Below, piece after piece: positions 24,304 to 33,411 of a stretch of 38,258 bases of DNA. The notes under the pieces were generated by a model that was not told the origin of the DNA, did no database searches, and saw nothing but the letters and a program-made list of their open reading frames with translations. Both the position numbers and the translations under genes were made by a program. The stretch is from Aneurinibacillus terranovensis DSM 18919 (GTDB lineage: Bacteria > Bacillota > Bacilli > Aneurinibacillales > Aneurinibacillaceae). The stretch is taken from the NCBI RefSeq assembly GCF_000430625.1, contig NZ_AUMJ01000057.1:1-38258 (forward strand), written 5' to 3'. Each line of letters opens with the position of its first letter. Positions within the stretch are counted from its first letter, which is position 1.

Positions 24304-26370
24304 CTAATTCAACAATTTTTTCATGCGACGGCTGATGGTTGCAGGACTCACTTCCAGAATTTCAGACACCTTAGCTGCCGTTCCGTATTTTTGTAAACCT
24401 AATGTGATTAACTGTGTTTCTAATTTAGCTATCGCTTTCTTTAGAGGCATCAATTCTAACTTAAACGGCTGATCCATTTTCGTCTCTGTTTCCGCATAAA
24501 GGATATGAAGCACTTCATCACGGTTGATGAAATCTGTCCGTGAAGTAACCAAAAGCCGCTCGATGACATTTTGTAATTCCCTAACGTTTCCATTCCAGTG
24601 ATAATTCTCAAGCACTTCTAGTGCTTCACGAGATAAGTTTTTCTTCTTTAGGTACTTTCGGTTAAATTGCTGCAGGAAATGGAGAGATAGCGAGAAAATG
24701 TCAGCTTTTCGTTTTCGCAAGGGAGGTATATGGATGGGAATCACGTGTAATCGATAATAAAGGTCTTCTCGAAACCGATTTTCCTGAACGAGCTCCCATA
24801 GATTTTTATTCGTTGCCGCAATGACCCGGAAATCCACTTTAATCATTTTTGTTCCGCCCACCCTTGTAAATTCCTGTTCCTGAAGAACTCGCAGCAGCTT
24901 AACTTGCATACTTAAAGGCAATTCTCCAATCTCATCCAAAAAGATAGTTCCCTGATGAGCCAATTCAAAAAAGCCTGCTTTCCCCTTGTCATCTGCCCCG
25001 GTAAAGGCTCCTTTTTCATAACCGAATAGTTCACTTTCCATCAACGGTTCAGGAATGGCCCCACAATTGACTCGGATAAAGGGATGAAGCCGGCGATTTC
25101 CCCAATCATGAATCGCATAAGCAATAACATCCTTTCCGACGCCTGATTCCCCGTGAATAAGAACCGAGGAATCTACAAGAGCAACCCGCCGGATCTCTTC
25201 GACAACGCGTTCCATTTCCTGTGAGCGATAAATCAATTCTTTTTCACGAACTTGATGACTTTTCAGCTCTTCGAGTTTTTGTTTATACTCCTCTGACTTC
25301 ATCTGCTCTTTGACTAATTTCTCCCGCAATTGGTTCACCTCGGTGATATCGCGCGAGACAATAATCACTCTAGTGATTTGTTCATCGTAAAAAACAGGAG
25401 TGGCAACCGACCATACACGCCGACCTTGTTTCGTCTCTTGAATTCCAGTTATCTTCTTTTGTTGTTTCAGGCACAAATCGACGATATTCGGTTGAAATAA
25501 ACCTTGCTCTTCTAACTCTTTTACATTTCGTCCAATCATTTCTTCGTCGTTTTCCAGATCCCAATATTCTTTTAAAAACGTACCGGCTACACGTATCACT
25601 TCGCCTTTTGGATTGACAACCATGATTTGCTCGTGTGAGGAAGAATAAATAGCTTGAAGGTCTTCGTTTAATTGGCGCACAAACTCCAATTCCTGCACGG
25701 CTTCTTCCCACTGCTCCCGAAGGAAGAAAATATGGACCAACCCTTCAATATTTCCATTAACATATAGAGGGGTAAAATTTCCGATCATATGTTTAAAGTT
25801 CAAGTAACTATCTACACTCACAAATGGCTTTCCTGCCAGAACATCATCCAGGTTTTGGCTAATATGTAAAAGCGATTTGTAATTGCGCTGGAGTAACAAT
25901 GTATCAGATAACCCTAAAATCTTCTCTGCTACTCCATTAATAAATGTAATTTCCAATGCAGAATTCGTGGTAATCATTCCGACTCCTGCCCCGTCAAGGA
26001 GTTGATTCATTTGTGTTAATCGAAGTTCATGTATACGATTATGGGCTTGTTCAGTCGTACTGTAACCCACGAGCTTACCGTCAGTGTCGACCCCAATGTA
26101 AATCGAAATATTATGGTAAAATTCAACTGCACCATCCAAATTCACAATTAACAAATCTTGTCGATAATCAATTGTTTGTTGAAGAGTAGAATTCGTATAG
26201 ATCTGTTGTAAAAAAAATGAGGAATGAATATATCCCTTTACCTCCCCCTCATCTGCGACGATTGCAATATCCATAGAGTTTTCCACAAATATTCGTAATA
26301 CGTCCTGAATTGTTGCGTCCGAGGATACGGTTATGGGAGACGGTTGTAAAATCTGCCTCCACGTAAACAT
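24304..26370 (-). CDS. Sigma-54-dependent transcriptional activator with CBS and PAS sensor domains
   Basis: About 688 residues from ATG 26370 (GGAGGAG nine bases upstream; the TTG at 26379 overlaps that site). Order: CBS-like pair (about 10-115), PAS 1 (about 120-220, MNQLLDGAGVGMITTNSALE), PAS 2 (about 235-345), coiled coil (about 345-375), and the AAA+ domain with Walker A GESGVGKD (about 407-414), the sigma-54-contacting GAFTGA loop (about 454-459), Walker B GTIFLDEIGEL and RFREDLYYRL. The tail is a short Fis/TyrR-like HTH (AAKVSEILEVSPATISRRMK). Such activators hydrolyse ATP to open sigma-54 promoters. It precedes pxpB-pxpC in one operon and is the obvious regulator of the sigma-54 promoter at 37727-37743. 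Confidence 0.93.
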   Translation of the reverse strand: MFTWRQILQPSPITVSSDATIQDVLRIFVENSMDIAIVADEGEVKGYIHSSFFLQQIYTNSTLQQTIDYRQDLLIVNLDGAVEFYHNISIYIGVDTDGKLVGYSTTEQAHNRIHELRLTQMNQLLDGAGVGMITTNSALEITFINGVAEKILGLSDTLLLQRNYKSLLHISQNLDDVLAGKPFVSVDSYLNFKHMIGNFTPLYVNGNIEGLVHIFFLREQWEEAVQELEFVRQLNEDLQAIYSSSHEQIMVVNPKGEVIRVAGTFLKEYWDLENDEEMIGRNVKELEEQGLFQPNIVDLCLKQQKKITGIQETKQGRRVWSVATPVFYDEQITRVIIVSRDITEVNQLREKLVKEQMKSEEYKQKLEELKSHQVREKELIYRSQEMERVVEEIRRVALVDSSVLIHGESGVGKDVIAYAIHDWGNRRLHPFIRVNCGAIPEPLMESELFGYEKGAFTGADDKGKAGFFELAHQGTIFLDEIGELPLSMQVKLLRVLQEQEFTRVGGTKMIKVDFRVIAATNKNLWELVQENRFREDLYYRLHVIPIHIPPLRKRKADIFSLSLHFLQQFNRKYLKKKNLSREALEVLENYHWNGNVRELQNVIERLLVTSRTDFINRDEVLHILYAETETKMDQPFKLELMPLKKAIAKLETQLITLGLQKYGTAAKVSEILEVSPATISRRMKKLLN

Positions 26371-26470
26371 GCTGCTCAACTCCTCCCCATTTATATATAC
26401 AATTATAATTTTATCAAACTTTTTTAGCTAGCCAAGCCGCAGGAGCCGCGATAGCCTTAGTTGCACTAAT

Positions 26471-26486
26471 GTAGATAATTATCTAC
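26471..26486. promoter_or_regulatory. 16-bp perfect palindrome upstream of the sigma-54 activator gene
   Basis: GTAGATAATTATCTAC, about 100 bp before the activator's start and just past the T-tract of the scar terminator. Possible operator for autoregulation; no matching copy was found at the Pxp operon promoter. Confidence 0.45.
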
Positions 26487-26488
26487 TA

Positions 26489-26524
26489 AAAAAAGAAGAA
26501 CCAGCCTGTAAAGAGCCTGATTCT
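26489..26524 (-). terminator. Intrinsic terminator ending the amidase side of the cluster
   Basis: On the minus strand AGAATCAG (26524-26517) pairs with CTGGTTCT (26504-26497), with one G-U pair, then TCTTTTTTT. It follows the pxpA remnant and should uncouple the amidase from the sigma-54 activator operon. Confidence 0.65.
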
Positions 26525-26620
26525 CTTTATGCACGTACGCCTAACACCACACCTTTTTTCGCCTAAACTGTTTCCAATATTTTATCAAGGAATCGTGTAG
26601 CGTACTCATCTTTTTGGATT
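26516..26620 (-). pseudogene. Scar carrying the 3' ends of a second accC and pxpA
   Basis: The minus strand reads QKDEYATRFLDKILETV and a stop, which is the C-terminus of AccC (KGEYTTRFLDKILETV in the intact copy). It is followed within 20 bases by VVLGVRA and a stop, the C-terminus of PxpA (REVLGVRA in the intact copy). Nearly all of pxpA and the rest of accC are missing. The two matching stretches are about 90 percent identical in DNA to 34205-34250 and 33398-33437. This is direct evidence of a duplicated accC-pxpA segment later deleted. Confidence 0.85.
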
Positions 26621-26651
26621 GATCCTTACTTCTTATAGTTCAACAAAATAG

Positions 26652-28085
26652 TTAGATTTTCCCAATAAGATCGGGTTGCACTGGAGTAAGCTGAACTTCT
26701 CTCTCAAAGGCATATCCGAAACGATAAAGATTGGCTTCATCATATGGTTTGCCAAACAGCTGAAGTCCAATCGGCAAACCAGAGTCGGAGAATCCACAAG
26801 GAACTGACAAACTTGGTATTCCGATTAGATTGGTTGGTCCCGTGAGACGATTAATAGTCGAACGTACAGGCTCAAGATCTCCATTGATATTTACTTCTCT
26901 CTGTGAAATCCGGGTTGGCAAGATAGGAATAGTGGGGGTGATAATGACCTCTACTTCTTTAAAAATCTTATTAAATTCTTGAATTGAAGAATATCTTATC
27001 TGTTGAGCGTTAACATATTCAGATGCCTTTATCGCTTTTCCTGAAAGAAGTCGCTCTTTCACTTCCTCATCCCATTGGTCGGGGAAGGTGTGCAATCTCT
27101 CTTCATGAATAGAATAAGCTTCGCTTTTCATCGTAATCTGGTGTGCCCAGGACACTTGCTCTATATTTGGAATGTCTACGATACGTATTCTAGCTCCTAA
27201 CCTGCGAAATGTTTCCAATGCTTGACGTACTTTCGTGTTCACTTCTTCATCCAGATTATCAAAATAAAATGATTTAGGGATACCTATGATACTCCCCTTT
27301 ATCCCGTGTTGAAGATAGCGCGAGAAATCTTCACTATCTTTTGATGAGGAATAAGGGTCCCTCTCATCGTGCCCTGATAAAACACTTAACATAATTGCAT
27401 TATCCCTGATCGTCCTCGTCATAGGACCAACATGATCCAATGTCCAACCGAGCGGAAACACTCCATATTTGCTAACCCTTCCAAAGGTTGGTTTCATTCC
27501 TACAATGCCGCAGCAAGAAGAAGGAATTCGAATCGATCCTCCCGTATCTGTCCCCAATGCTGCATAACATAAAGACGCAGCAACTGCCGCTCCTGATCCG
27601 CTGCTGGATCCACCCGTAATCCTTGTGGGATCATGCGGATTTCTTACCGGCCCAAAGAAGGAGCGATCTCCTGTCGGTCCATAGGCAAATTGGTGAGTGT
27701 TCAATTTTCCTACAATGACAGCACCCGCTTCAATTAGCTTTTCAACTACGGCCGCATCATAATCCGGAATATAGTTTTGGAAAATTTCAGAACCCATTGT
27801 CGTTCTAACGCCCTTGGTATAAATCAAATCCTTTAAGCCAATGGGTATCCCGTGAAGCGGCCCTCGTATATTTCCCTTAATGATTTCTTTTTCAGCCTGT
27901 CTTGCTGCCTCTAGTGCTTCATCGTGTAATAAAGTAATATAGGAATTCAATTTCTTATCTACTAATTCAATTCGTTCCAAAAGTTGACGGGTTACTTCTA
28001 CGGGGGAAATCACTTTATCCATTATAGCATCGGATAACGTTGCCAAATCCCAGTTAATCACTTCCATATTGTAGTTGTTTGCCAT
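26652..28085 (-). CDS. Amidase, amidase-signature family
   Basis: 477 residues from ATG 28085 with GAAGGTGAT upstream. The Ser-cisSer-Lys triad is complete: Lys85 in HGIPIGLKDLIYTKG, Ser160 in the ITGGSSSGSGAAVAAS loop and Ser184 in GTDTGGSIRIPSSCCG. It hydrolyses an amide to a carboxylate and ammonia; cytosolic. No gatB or gatC lies nearby and the gene sits between an SDR and the accC/pxpA scar, so it is unlikely to be the tRNA amidotransferase subunit. In urea-amidolyase systems an amidase-signature enzyme (allophanate hydrolase) finishes the carboxylase reaction; a parallel role here is inference. The C-terminal allophanate-hydrolase domain is absent. Confidence 0.9.
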   Translation of the reverse strand: MANNYNMEVINWDLATLSDAIMDKVISPVEVTRQLLERIELVDKKLNSYITLLHDEALEAARQAEKEIIKGNIRGPLHGIPIGLKDLIYTKGVRTTMGSEIFQNYIPDYDAAVVEKLIEAGAVIVGKLNTHQFAYGPTGDRSFFGPVRNPHDPTRITGGSSSGSGAAVAASLCYAALGTDTGGSIRIPSSCCGIVGMKPTFGRVSKYGVFPLGWTLDHVGPMTRTIRDNAIMLSVLSGHDERDPYSSSKDSEDFSRYLQHGIKGSIIGIPKSFYFDNLDEEVNTKVRQALETFRRLGARIRIVDIPNIEQVSWAHQITMKSEAYSIHEERLHTFPDQWDEEVKERLLSGKAIKASEYVNAQQIRYSSIQEFNKIFKEVEVIITPTIPILPTRISQREVNINGDLEPVRSTINRLTGPTNLIGIPSLSVPCGFSDSGLPIGLQLFGKPYDEANLYRFGYAFEREVQLTPVQPDLIGKI

Positions 28086-28139
28086 TCATATATCACCTTC
28101 TTCATCTCCATTTTGAAATTCACTTCGTATGTTCTATAA

Positions 28140-28892
28140 CTACAGCATGACGTCCCCACTATTAGGCCCCAACGTTTGACCGGTATAAATATTGCCATCC
28201 GGTTCAGAAGCCAAAAACACAGCTGTCGGCGCAACTTCTTCCACTCTACCAAAACGTGGTATTGCCAGTTCTTCTTTTTTACGTATTTTAAAACTTTCAC
28301 TCATTCCTTCAATAAGTTCTGTTTCTATCGGTCCAGGGGCAATACAGTTCGCTGTAATGCCATATTGTCCGAGTTCGAGAGCGATCGATTTTGTAAATCC
28401 AATGACCCCTGCCTTTGCGGCTGCATAATGGCTTAATTCAACCCCGCCTTTTTGGCCTAATTGTGAAGCGATGTTAATAATTCTCCCCGATCTTTGTTCG
28501 ATCATGGACGGCACGACATTCCTTGTCGTTAAAAACACGCTTTTCAAATCGATTTCGATCATCCTGTCCCACATTTCAACAGTCATATTCTGGATCAGGC
28601 TTTCGGTCACAATGCCGGCACTATTTACTAAAATGTCAATCGTACCATATCCTTCAATCGTTTTATCAACCAGGTCTTTAACTGTGGACTCCTTCGTAAT
28701 GTCACCTTCTGTCACGATAACATCCACATTATATTTTTTAAGCTCTGTTACGATCGAATCGATTTCTTCTTGTCCTTTTCCATAAATATTAAGTGATAGA
28801 TTAGCACCTTCCTTAGCATAAGCTGTAGCAATTCCTAAACCGATTCCCTGTCCGGCTCCAGTGATAATAGCTACTTTTCCTTTTAGTTTCAT
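28140..28892 (-). CDS. Short-chain dehydrogenase/reductase (SDR)
   Basis: 250 residues, a classical SDR with GGAGGAG before the ATG. The nucleotide-binding TGAGQGIGLGIATAYA motif (about 11-26), NSAGIV (about 88-93), catalytic Ser and the YAAAKAGVIGF motif (Tyr and Lys about 154 and 158) are all present. It oxidises or reduces a hydroxyl/keto group using NAD(P). The residue after beta-strand 2 is NIYG rather than an acidic or clearly basic pattern, so cofactor preference is uncertain. It lies between the alcohol dehydrogenase and amidase genes on the same strand, consistent with one pathway. Confidence 0.9.
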   Translation of the reverse strand: MKLKGKVAIITGAGQGIGLGIATAYAKEGANLSLNIYGKGQEEIDSIVTELKKYNVDVIVTEGDITKESTVKDLVDKTIEGYGTIDILVNSAGIVTESLIQNMTVEMWDRMIEIDLKSVFLTTRNVVPSMIEQRSGRIINIASQLGQKGGVELSHYAAAKAGVIGFTKSIALELGQYGITANCIAPGPIETELIEGMSESFKIRKKEELAIPRFGRVEEVAPTAVFLASEPDGNIYTGQTLGPNSGDVML

Positions 28893-29025
28893 TGTCTTTC
28901 TCCTCCAGTAATTTCAAGCGGGGGTCCTACGAATTCAAATCTCTTCCCATCCATTTGCTTTAAATTGGCTAGATTCTAAATATATGTAATTTTATATTTG
29001 GCATTCACCATTATTTGATAGATTT

Positions 29026-30150
29026 CTAAAAATTAATGACTATCTTGATTACTCCATCACTTTGGTTTTCGAACAAACGATAGGCTTCGAGAGCATCGTC
29101 TATATGGAATCTATGGGTGATCATTGATGTTAGGGATAAACGGTGATGCTTAACGAGATTAATGAGCTGCTGCATTCTTTCTCTACCACCAGGACATAAC
29201 GTTGTTACAATATGATGATCCCCCATACCACCTGCAAATGTTTCGATGGGGATAGTTAAATGACCTGAGTAGATTCCTACGCTTGAGACCGTCCCTCCTC
29301 TTCTAATGACTTTCATGCAATTTTCGAAGGTTTGTTGACTTCCCAGAGCTTCAATTGCAACATCTACACCCTTACCTTCCGTCATCCGGTTGATCTCTTC
29401 TAAAACATTCGTAGTTTGAAAATTCAAGGTGATGTCTGCACCCATTTTTTCGGCGATTTCTAACCGGTCAGAATTACCGTCTACTCCAATGATTAAGCTA
29501 GCCCCTTTTAATCTAGCTCCTGCAATGGCACATAATCCGACAGGACCACAGGCAAATACAACAACAGTATCACCAACTTGAATATTTGCCTTTTCGGCTG
29601 CAGCTATTCCAGTCGATCCGATATCTGTTACTAATAGGACATCATCATCACTTAGCTCATCCGGAATTCTGGTGATATTATAATTTGGAAAAGGCATTTT
29701 AAAGTATTCAGCATGGGTACCATCCACCGTGTTACCTAGTCTCCAACCTCCAGGGTGCTTGTGGTCCCCTTCTGGTCCGATGCATTGTGATGGTAAACCT
29801 TTCTGGCAATAATAACAGGTTCCGCACGGAGTACATGAACCGCAAATAACGCGATCCCCGACAGAAACTCCTAGAACTCCTTCCCCTATTTCATGAACGA
29901 CTCCAACATGCTCATGACCGAGAACCCTTCCATCTTCTACAGGATGTTCACCATGAAGAATGTGAATATCAGTACCACAAATGGTTGTGGATGTTGTCTT
30001 AATCACTACTTCATTAGGACCTGCCTTTGGGATAGGTTTATATTCCAGAACAGGTTTACCAATTCCACGGAAAACAACTGCTTTCATGAATCCATTTGCA
30101 GCCGGTTTCCCTTTTATAAAACTTGGTTGCGTAACTTCAGTTCCTGCCAC
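29026..30150 (-). CDS. Zinc-dependent medium-chain alcohol dehydrogenase
   Basis: 374 residues from GTG 30150 with AGGGGGG at normal spacing; the usual MKAVVFRG start is 21 codons in (30087) but lacks a ribosome site, so an N-terminal extension is likely. Catalytic-zinc ligands lie in TTICGTDIH and GHEHVGVVHEIGE; four cysteines in GSCTPCGTCYYCQKGLPSQC would bind a structural zinc. The Rossmann motif is FACGPVGLCAIAGA. The overall pattern, including GGWRLGNTVDGTHAEYF, resembles secondary-alcohol dehydrogenases of the isopropanol/threonine-dehydrogenase group. A truncated CobW metallochaperone gene ends 15 bases upstream, suggesting zinc delivery was once coupled to this enzyme. Confidence 0.9.
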   Translation of the reverse strand: MAGTEVTQPSFIKGKPAANGFMKAVVFRGIGKPVLEYKPIPKAGPNEVVIKTTSTTICGTDIHILHGEHPVEDGRVLGHEHVGVVHEIGEGVLGVSVGDRVICGSCTPCGTCYYCQKGLPSQCIGPEGDHKHPGGWRLGNTVDGTHAEYFKMPFPNYNITRIPDELSDDDVLLVTDIGSTGIAAAEKANIQVGDTVVVFACGPVGLCAIAGARLKGASLIIGVDGNSDRLEIAEKMGADITLNFQTTNVLEEINRMTEGKGVDVAIEALGSQQTFENCMKVIRRGGTVSSVGIYSGHLTIPIETFAGGMGDHHIVTTLCPGGRERMQQLINLVKHHRLSLTSMITHRFHIDDALEAYRLFENQSDGVIKIVINF

Positions 30151-30165
30151 AAAAGGTCCCCCCTA

Positions 30166-30822
30166 CTATATTAGAAATTGAGCTGACTCTAATACATCAG
30201 CTTTTGCACCCAGCAAAGTTTGAAAAGCATAAAGTGAACCAAGAATCTCATTCGGTTCAATAGTTTTCATGATAAAAACAATTTCGGATCGTTTTTTACT
30301 TGTCTCAGGCCATTCATCTAGATGCTTCGGCGGATGGATGATATGTTGTACTCCATTAAGTAATACCGGGCCCTCTTCCCCTACATCTAACAACCCCTTA
30401 ACCCGAAGTACCTTCTCACCGTTAGCGTGGAGCAGCATGCTTAACCACAATCCGAAGGCATTCCAATCAATGGGTTTATTAAATGTGAAGGAAATCGATT
30501 GAGTACTGGATGGAAGATGTCCAGTTTGATATTGATCCATTATGGAAGTTGGGTTTTTTCTTACATTTAAGAAAAGGGCAGGCACATCTACATCTCCATA
30601 AACCGCAGCATGAACTTGTGCAGTCGGGTTAATAAGAGAAAGTTTATTAATAATGATTTCCTTTTCATCTTCAGTTATCAAATCACTTTTGGTGAGAATA
30701 ATCTTGTCAGCAACAACAATTTGTCTTGATTGTTGTTTAAAATAAAGAGGGATTTTATGCCGGAAGAGAATCGATTCGATTCGTCTTCCAGCTTTGTTTT
30801 TCAGCCATAAAGTGGTTATTTG
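30166..30822 (-). pseudogene. CobW/COG0523 GTPase lacking its N-terminal G domain
   Basis: The open frame runs from 30822, but no convincing start exists; a TTG at 30681 begins the longest conventional ORF (171 codons). The readable part carries KQQSRQIVVADKIILTKSDL (the G4 region, TKSD), NPTAQVHAAVYGDVD and the CobW C-terminal domain (SISFTFNKPIDWNAFGLWLS, VLRVKGLLDVGEEGPVLLNG, RSEIVFI). The GKTTLL P-loop, the CxCC metal-binding motif and switch regions are missing. COG0523 proteins deliver zinc or other metals to client enzymes with GTP. It overlaps the end of the hydrolase gene upstream by a few bases. Truncation makes function doubtful. Confidence 0.75.
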
Positions 30823-31718
30823 TTAGCTACTGTTTCTTTTTCTTGGTGCCTACGTTTAAAATCATCCGCAATTTCATCAAATGTAACCCAACGTACTCCT
30901 TCATGACTGTTGATATATTCAATGATCCGTTCGTGCATCAGGAGGACCTGTGGTCTTCCACTTACGTCCGGATGAATGGTCATGGTAAACACAGCATGAT
31001 CGTGTTCGCGATACACCCAATCAAACTGATCAAGCCACATCTGTTCAATATCCCTTGGATTGACAAACCCATGGCTGTTCGGTGATTTTTTAATAAACAT
31101 CATTGGTGGCAGATCGTCCAAATACCAGTTTGCAGGAATTTCAATAAGATCCGTTTCATGTCCTCTTACTAAAGGCTTCATCCAATTCTCAGCAGGTTGT
31201 TCATAATCAATATTAGTCCAACTATCCCCTACCCGGACATAGTAAGGTGAAAAGTCGTTATGCATAAGGCTATGATCATATTTAATGCCGTGTTTTAATA
31301 GAAGTTCATTTGTTATGGCAGAGAATTCCCACCAAGGTGCAACGTATCCAGTTGGTCGTTTTCCAGATACCTTTTCTATGAGATCAATACAGTGTAATAG
31401 AATCGTTTCTTCTTGCCGGGGTGTCATGGCGATTGGATTTTCATGAGAGTAACCATGAAGACCAATCTCATGACCGGCATCCACAATCATTTTCGTTTGT
31501 TCAGGGAAGGTTTCAATTGAATGTCCAGGAACAAACCATGTTGTTTTTAGATTATATTTATCAAATAATTTTAGAAGGCGTGGTGTACCAATCTCTCCTG
31601 CAAAAAGACCGCGGGAAATATCATCCGGGGAATCTTCTCCACCGTAAGAACCAAGCCATCCAGCCACAGCATCTACATCAACACCATAAGCTACTAAAAT
31701 TTCTTTTTGCTTTGTCAT
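30816..31718 (-). CDS. Polysaccharide-deacetylase-fold hydrolase (HpPgdA / cyclic-imidase / allantoinase-like)
   Basis: 300 residues with AAGGAG before the ATG. The opening [20 protein letters not shown] and [19 protein letters not shown], and [27 protein letters not shown] and [19 protein letters not shown] later, look strikingly like Helicobacter pylori HP0310 (HpPgdA) as I remember it. No signal peptide is present, unlike true secreted peptidoglycan deacetylases. Metal ligands are expected at Asp14 or 16 and the His pair in HGYSHEN. This subgroup also contains cyclic imidases and PuuE-type allantoinases, so a cytosolic cyclic-amide hydrolase is likely in this catabolic setting; the exact substrate is unknown. 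Confidence 0.88.
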   Translation of the reverse strand: MTKQKEILVAYGVDVDAVAGWLGSYGGEDSPDDISRGLFAGEIGTPRLLKLFDKYNLKTTWFVPGHSIETFPEQTKMIVDAGHEIGLHGYSHENPIAMTPRQEETILLHCIDLIEKVSGKRPTGYVAPWWEFSAITNELLLKHGIKYDHSLMHNDFSPYYVRVGDSWTNIDYEQPAENWMKPLVRGHETDLIEIPANWYLDDLPPMMFIKKSPNSHGFVNPRDIEQMWLDQFDWVYREHDHAVFTMTIHPDVSGRPQVLLMHERIIEYINSHEGVRWVTFDEIADDFKRRHQEKETVANK

Positions 31719-31789
31719 AATCGATTTCTCCTTATTTTTAAATGTATTTATAGTTACATTTAGTTACATCAATTAAAAAATTCTGTTAA

Positions 31790-33139
31790 TTATTGCGAGA
31801 TTTCCTCCAATTCTTTTGATGGAGCTATTGATTTAGTACCAAACATTAAAATTCCTGAAAGAATGAGAGGAATGACTCCAGCTAAGAAAGTAGCTGTCAC
31901 AGCCCCAAAACCACTTACCGTTACTGTAAATAATAGAGACGCAAGAATGGCTCCCACAGGTCCCATCGCATTAATAAACGCTGCACCGGTACCGCGAATA
32001 CGAGTAGGAAAAGATTCACCCATGTAAGTATAAAGCGCCGCATAAGAGCCAATTAAGAAGAATAAACCGATACTGTAGGAAATTAAGACGGGCCAGTACC
32101 CATGAGCCAAAAATAGCATTACTGTATACGATAACCCTGCCAGAATCCAGGAAACAATAATGGTACCCCTTCTACCAAATTTATCTCCCAAATATCCGTG
32201 GGTTACATATCCTACATAAGCCAGGGCATTCGAGAAAATCAACATAAATAAGGAGTTATGAAAAGAAATTCCTTTCCCTTCTGTCAGTACAGTAGTAGAT
32301 AGAACAGAAAAGATTTGAATCGCAAACCAGTTAAGCGTTATGGCAATTCCTAAAAAGATAGTATGTTTTCGAATATCAGGAGCAAATAATTGAGTTACAG
32401 AGAACTTCGTCATCTTTTCACTATCGATTCCCGTTTTTTGCCCAAGTGCTTTAGCTTGATCGAGTTTTCCTTCTTTTATTAGTTCCCGAACCTCACGCAT
32501 TTGTTCATACTTTGGAGATTCTTTCAGCTTTATTCGAAGAAGCATTATGATTACTGCTGGAATAGTACCGACCCAAAATACTCCACGCCATCCTAACGAA
32601 GGTAGAAGCACTGCCGTTATAAAAGAGGCAAAGAGAACACCAATCGGCCAACCACCCTGGATGAAGCTGTAAACAAAACCTCTCTTTTTGGCACCGGCCA
32701 TTTCCGACAAATACGTTGTGTTGACAGCCTGCTCTGAATAACCAAAACCAGAGAGTGCACGAACGATAATTAAATAAAGAGGACCCATTGTAAAACCTGT
32801 CAATCCTGAACTAAGCGCAGCTCCTGCAGTTGTAATCATCAAAGCATTACGACGACCAAAATAATCAGCAATGGGACCTACTGTTAGAGAGACAATAAAT
32901 GTTGTAACAGATACCCACGTTGCGACCCCTGCACTTTGAGCCGTTGACCAGTGGAACTCGGCTGCCATGATCGGTAACAGAGTACCAAACAGAATAAAAT
33001 CATACGTGGAAAATACCCAGGCGAAAAAAGCGACGATTGATGCATAAATGACTTGTCCTTTCGAAACTGTTTCAGATTTTGAATAATTTATTGGCTTCAT
33101 TGACTCTACAACATCTTTTTCAACGATTGTTGTGTCCAT
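31790..33139 (-). CDS. Major facilitator superfamily transporter (metabolite:H+ symporter type)
   Basis: About 449 residues from ATG 33139, because GGGAGG sits six bases upstream while the GTG at 33145 abuts that site. Twelve predicted membrane helices. The loop 2-3 motif GPIADYFGRRNAL and the loop 8-9 motif GYLGDKFGRRGTI are the sugar/carboxylate-type MFS signatures, and GESFPTRIRGTGAAFINAMG lies in loop 10-11. Such carriers take up aromatic acids, sialic acid, carboxylates or similar compounds with protons. It is the first gene of the MFS-hydrolase-CobW-dehydrogenase-SDR-amidase run and probably imports the pathway substrate. The 33140-33411 gap upstream is very AT-rich with several TATAAT-like boxes but no clear -35. 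Confidence 0.9.
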   Translation of the reverse strand: MDTTIVEKDVVESMKPINYSKSETVSKGQVIYASIVAFFAWVFSTYDFILFGTLLPIMAAEFHWSTAQSAGVATWVSVTTFIVSLTVGPIADYFGRRNALMITTAGAALSSGLTGFTMGPLYLIIVRALSGFGYSEQAVNTTYLSEMAGAKKRGFVYSFIQGGWPIGVLFASFITAVLLPSLGWRGVFWVGTIPAVIIMLLRIKLKESPKYEQMREVRELIKEGKLDQAKALGQKTGIDSEKMTKFSVTQLFAPDIRKHTIFLGIAITLNWFAIQIFSVLSTTVLTEGKGISFHNSLFMLIFSNALAYVGYVTHGYLGDKFGRRGTIIVSWILAGLSYTVMLFLAHGYWPVLISYSIGLFFLIGSYAALYTYMGESFPTRIRGTGAAFINAMGPVGAILASLLFTVTVSGFGAVTATFLAGVIPLILSGILMFGTKSIAPSKELEEISQ

Positions 33140-33411
33140 AAACACCCTCCCTTGATTTTTTTAATTATAATCAAAATCTATGGTTATCGAATAATTCGCC
33201 CCCTTTAATTTTAAAAAAATTGTTAGTTACTATAATTTATTTATTTACTAAATATATATTATATACTATTATAATATTTGTCTTGTTTTGCGTTAGATTA
33301 TCTTACAACTTTTTTTAATTTCTTACTATCTCAAACTCAAAGTCTCGCCGACTGTATAGGCTCCTTTAATGCTGTTACTTGACGTAGTAAGCTCAGTGAG
33401 CCAGATTCTCT

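Noticed and set aside
26418-26470. Plus-strand peptide ASQAAGAAIALVALM before a stop, resembling the end of a membrane protein
   Set aside because: It is too short and has no upstream homology; it may be chance in a GC-rich patch.
26652-28085. Amidase as GatA of the tRNA-dependent amidotransferase
   Set aside because: No gatB or gatC nearby and the gene lies in a catabolic island; the triad is common to all amidase-signature enzymes.
30816-31718. Secreted peptidoglycan deacetylase
   Set aside because: No signal peptide or membrane anchor and a catabolic gene context; a cytosolic cyclic-amide hydrolase is more consistent.
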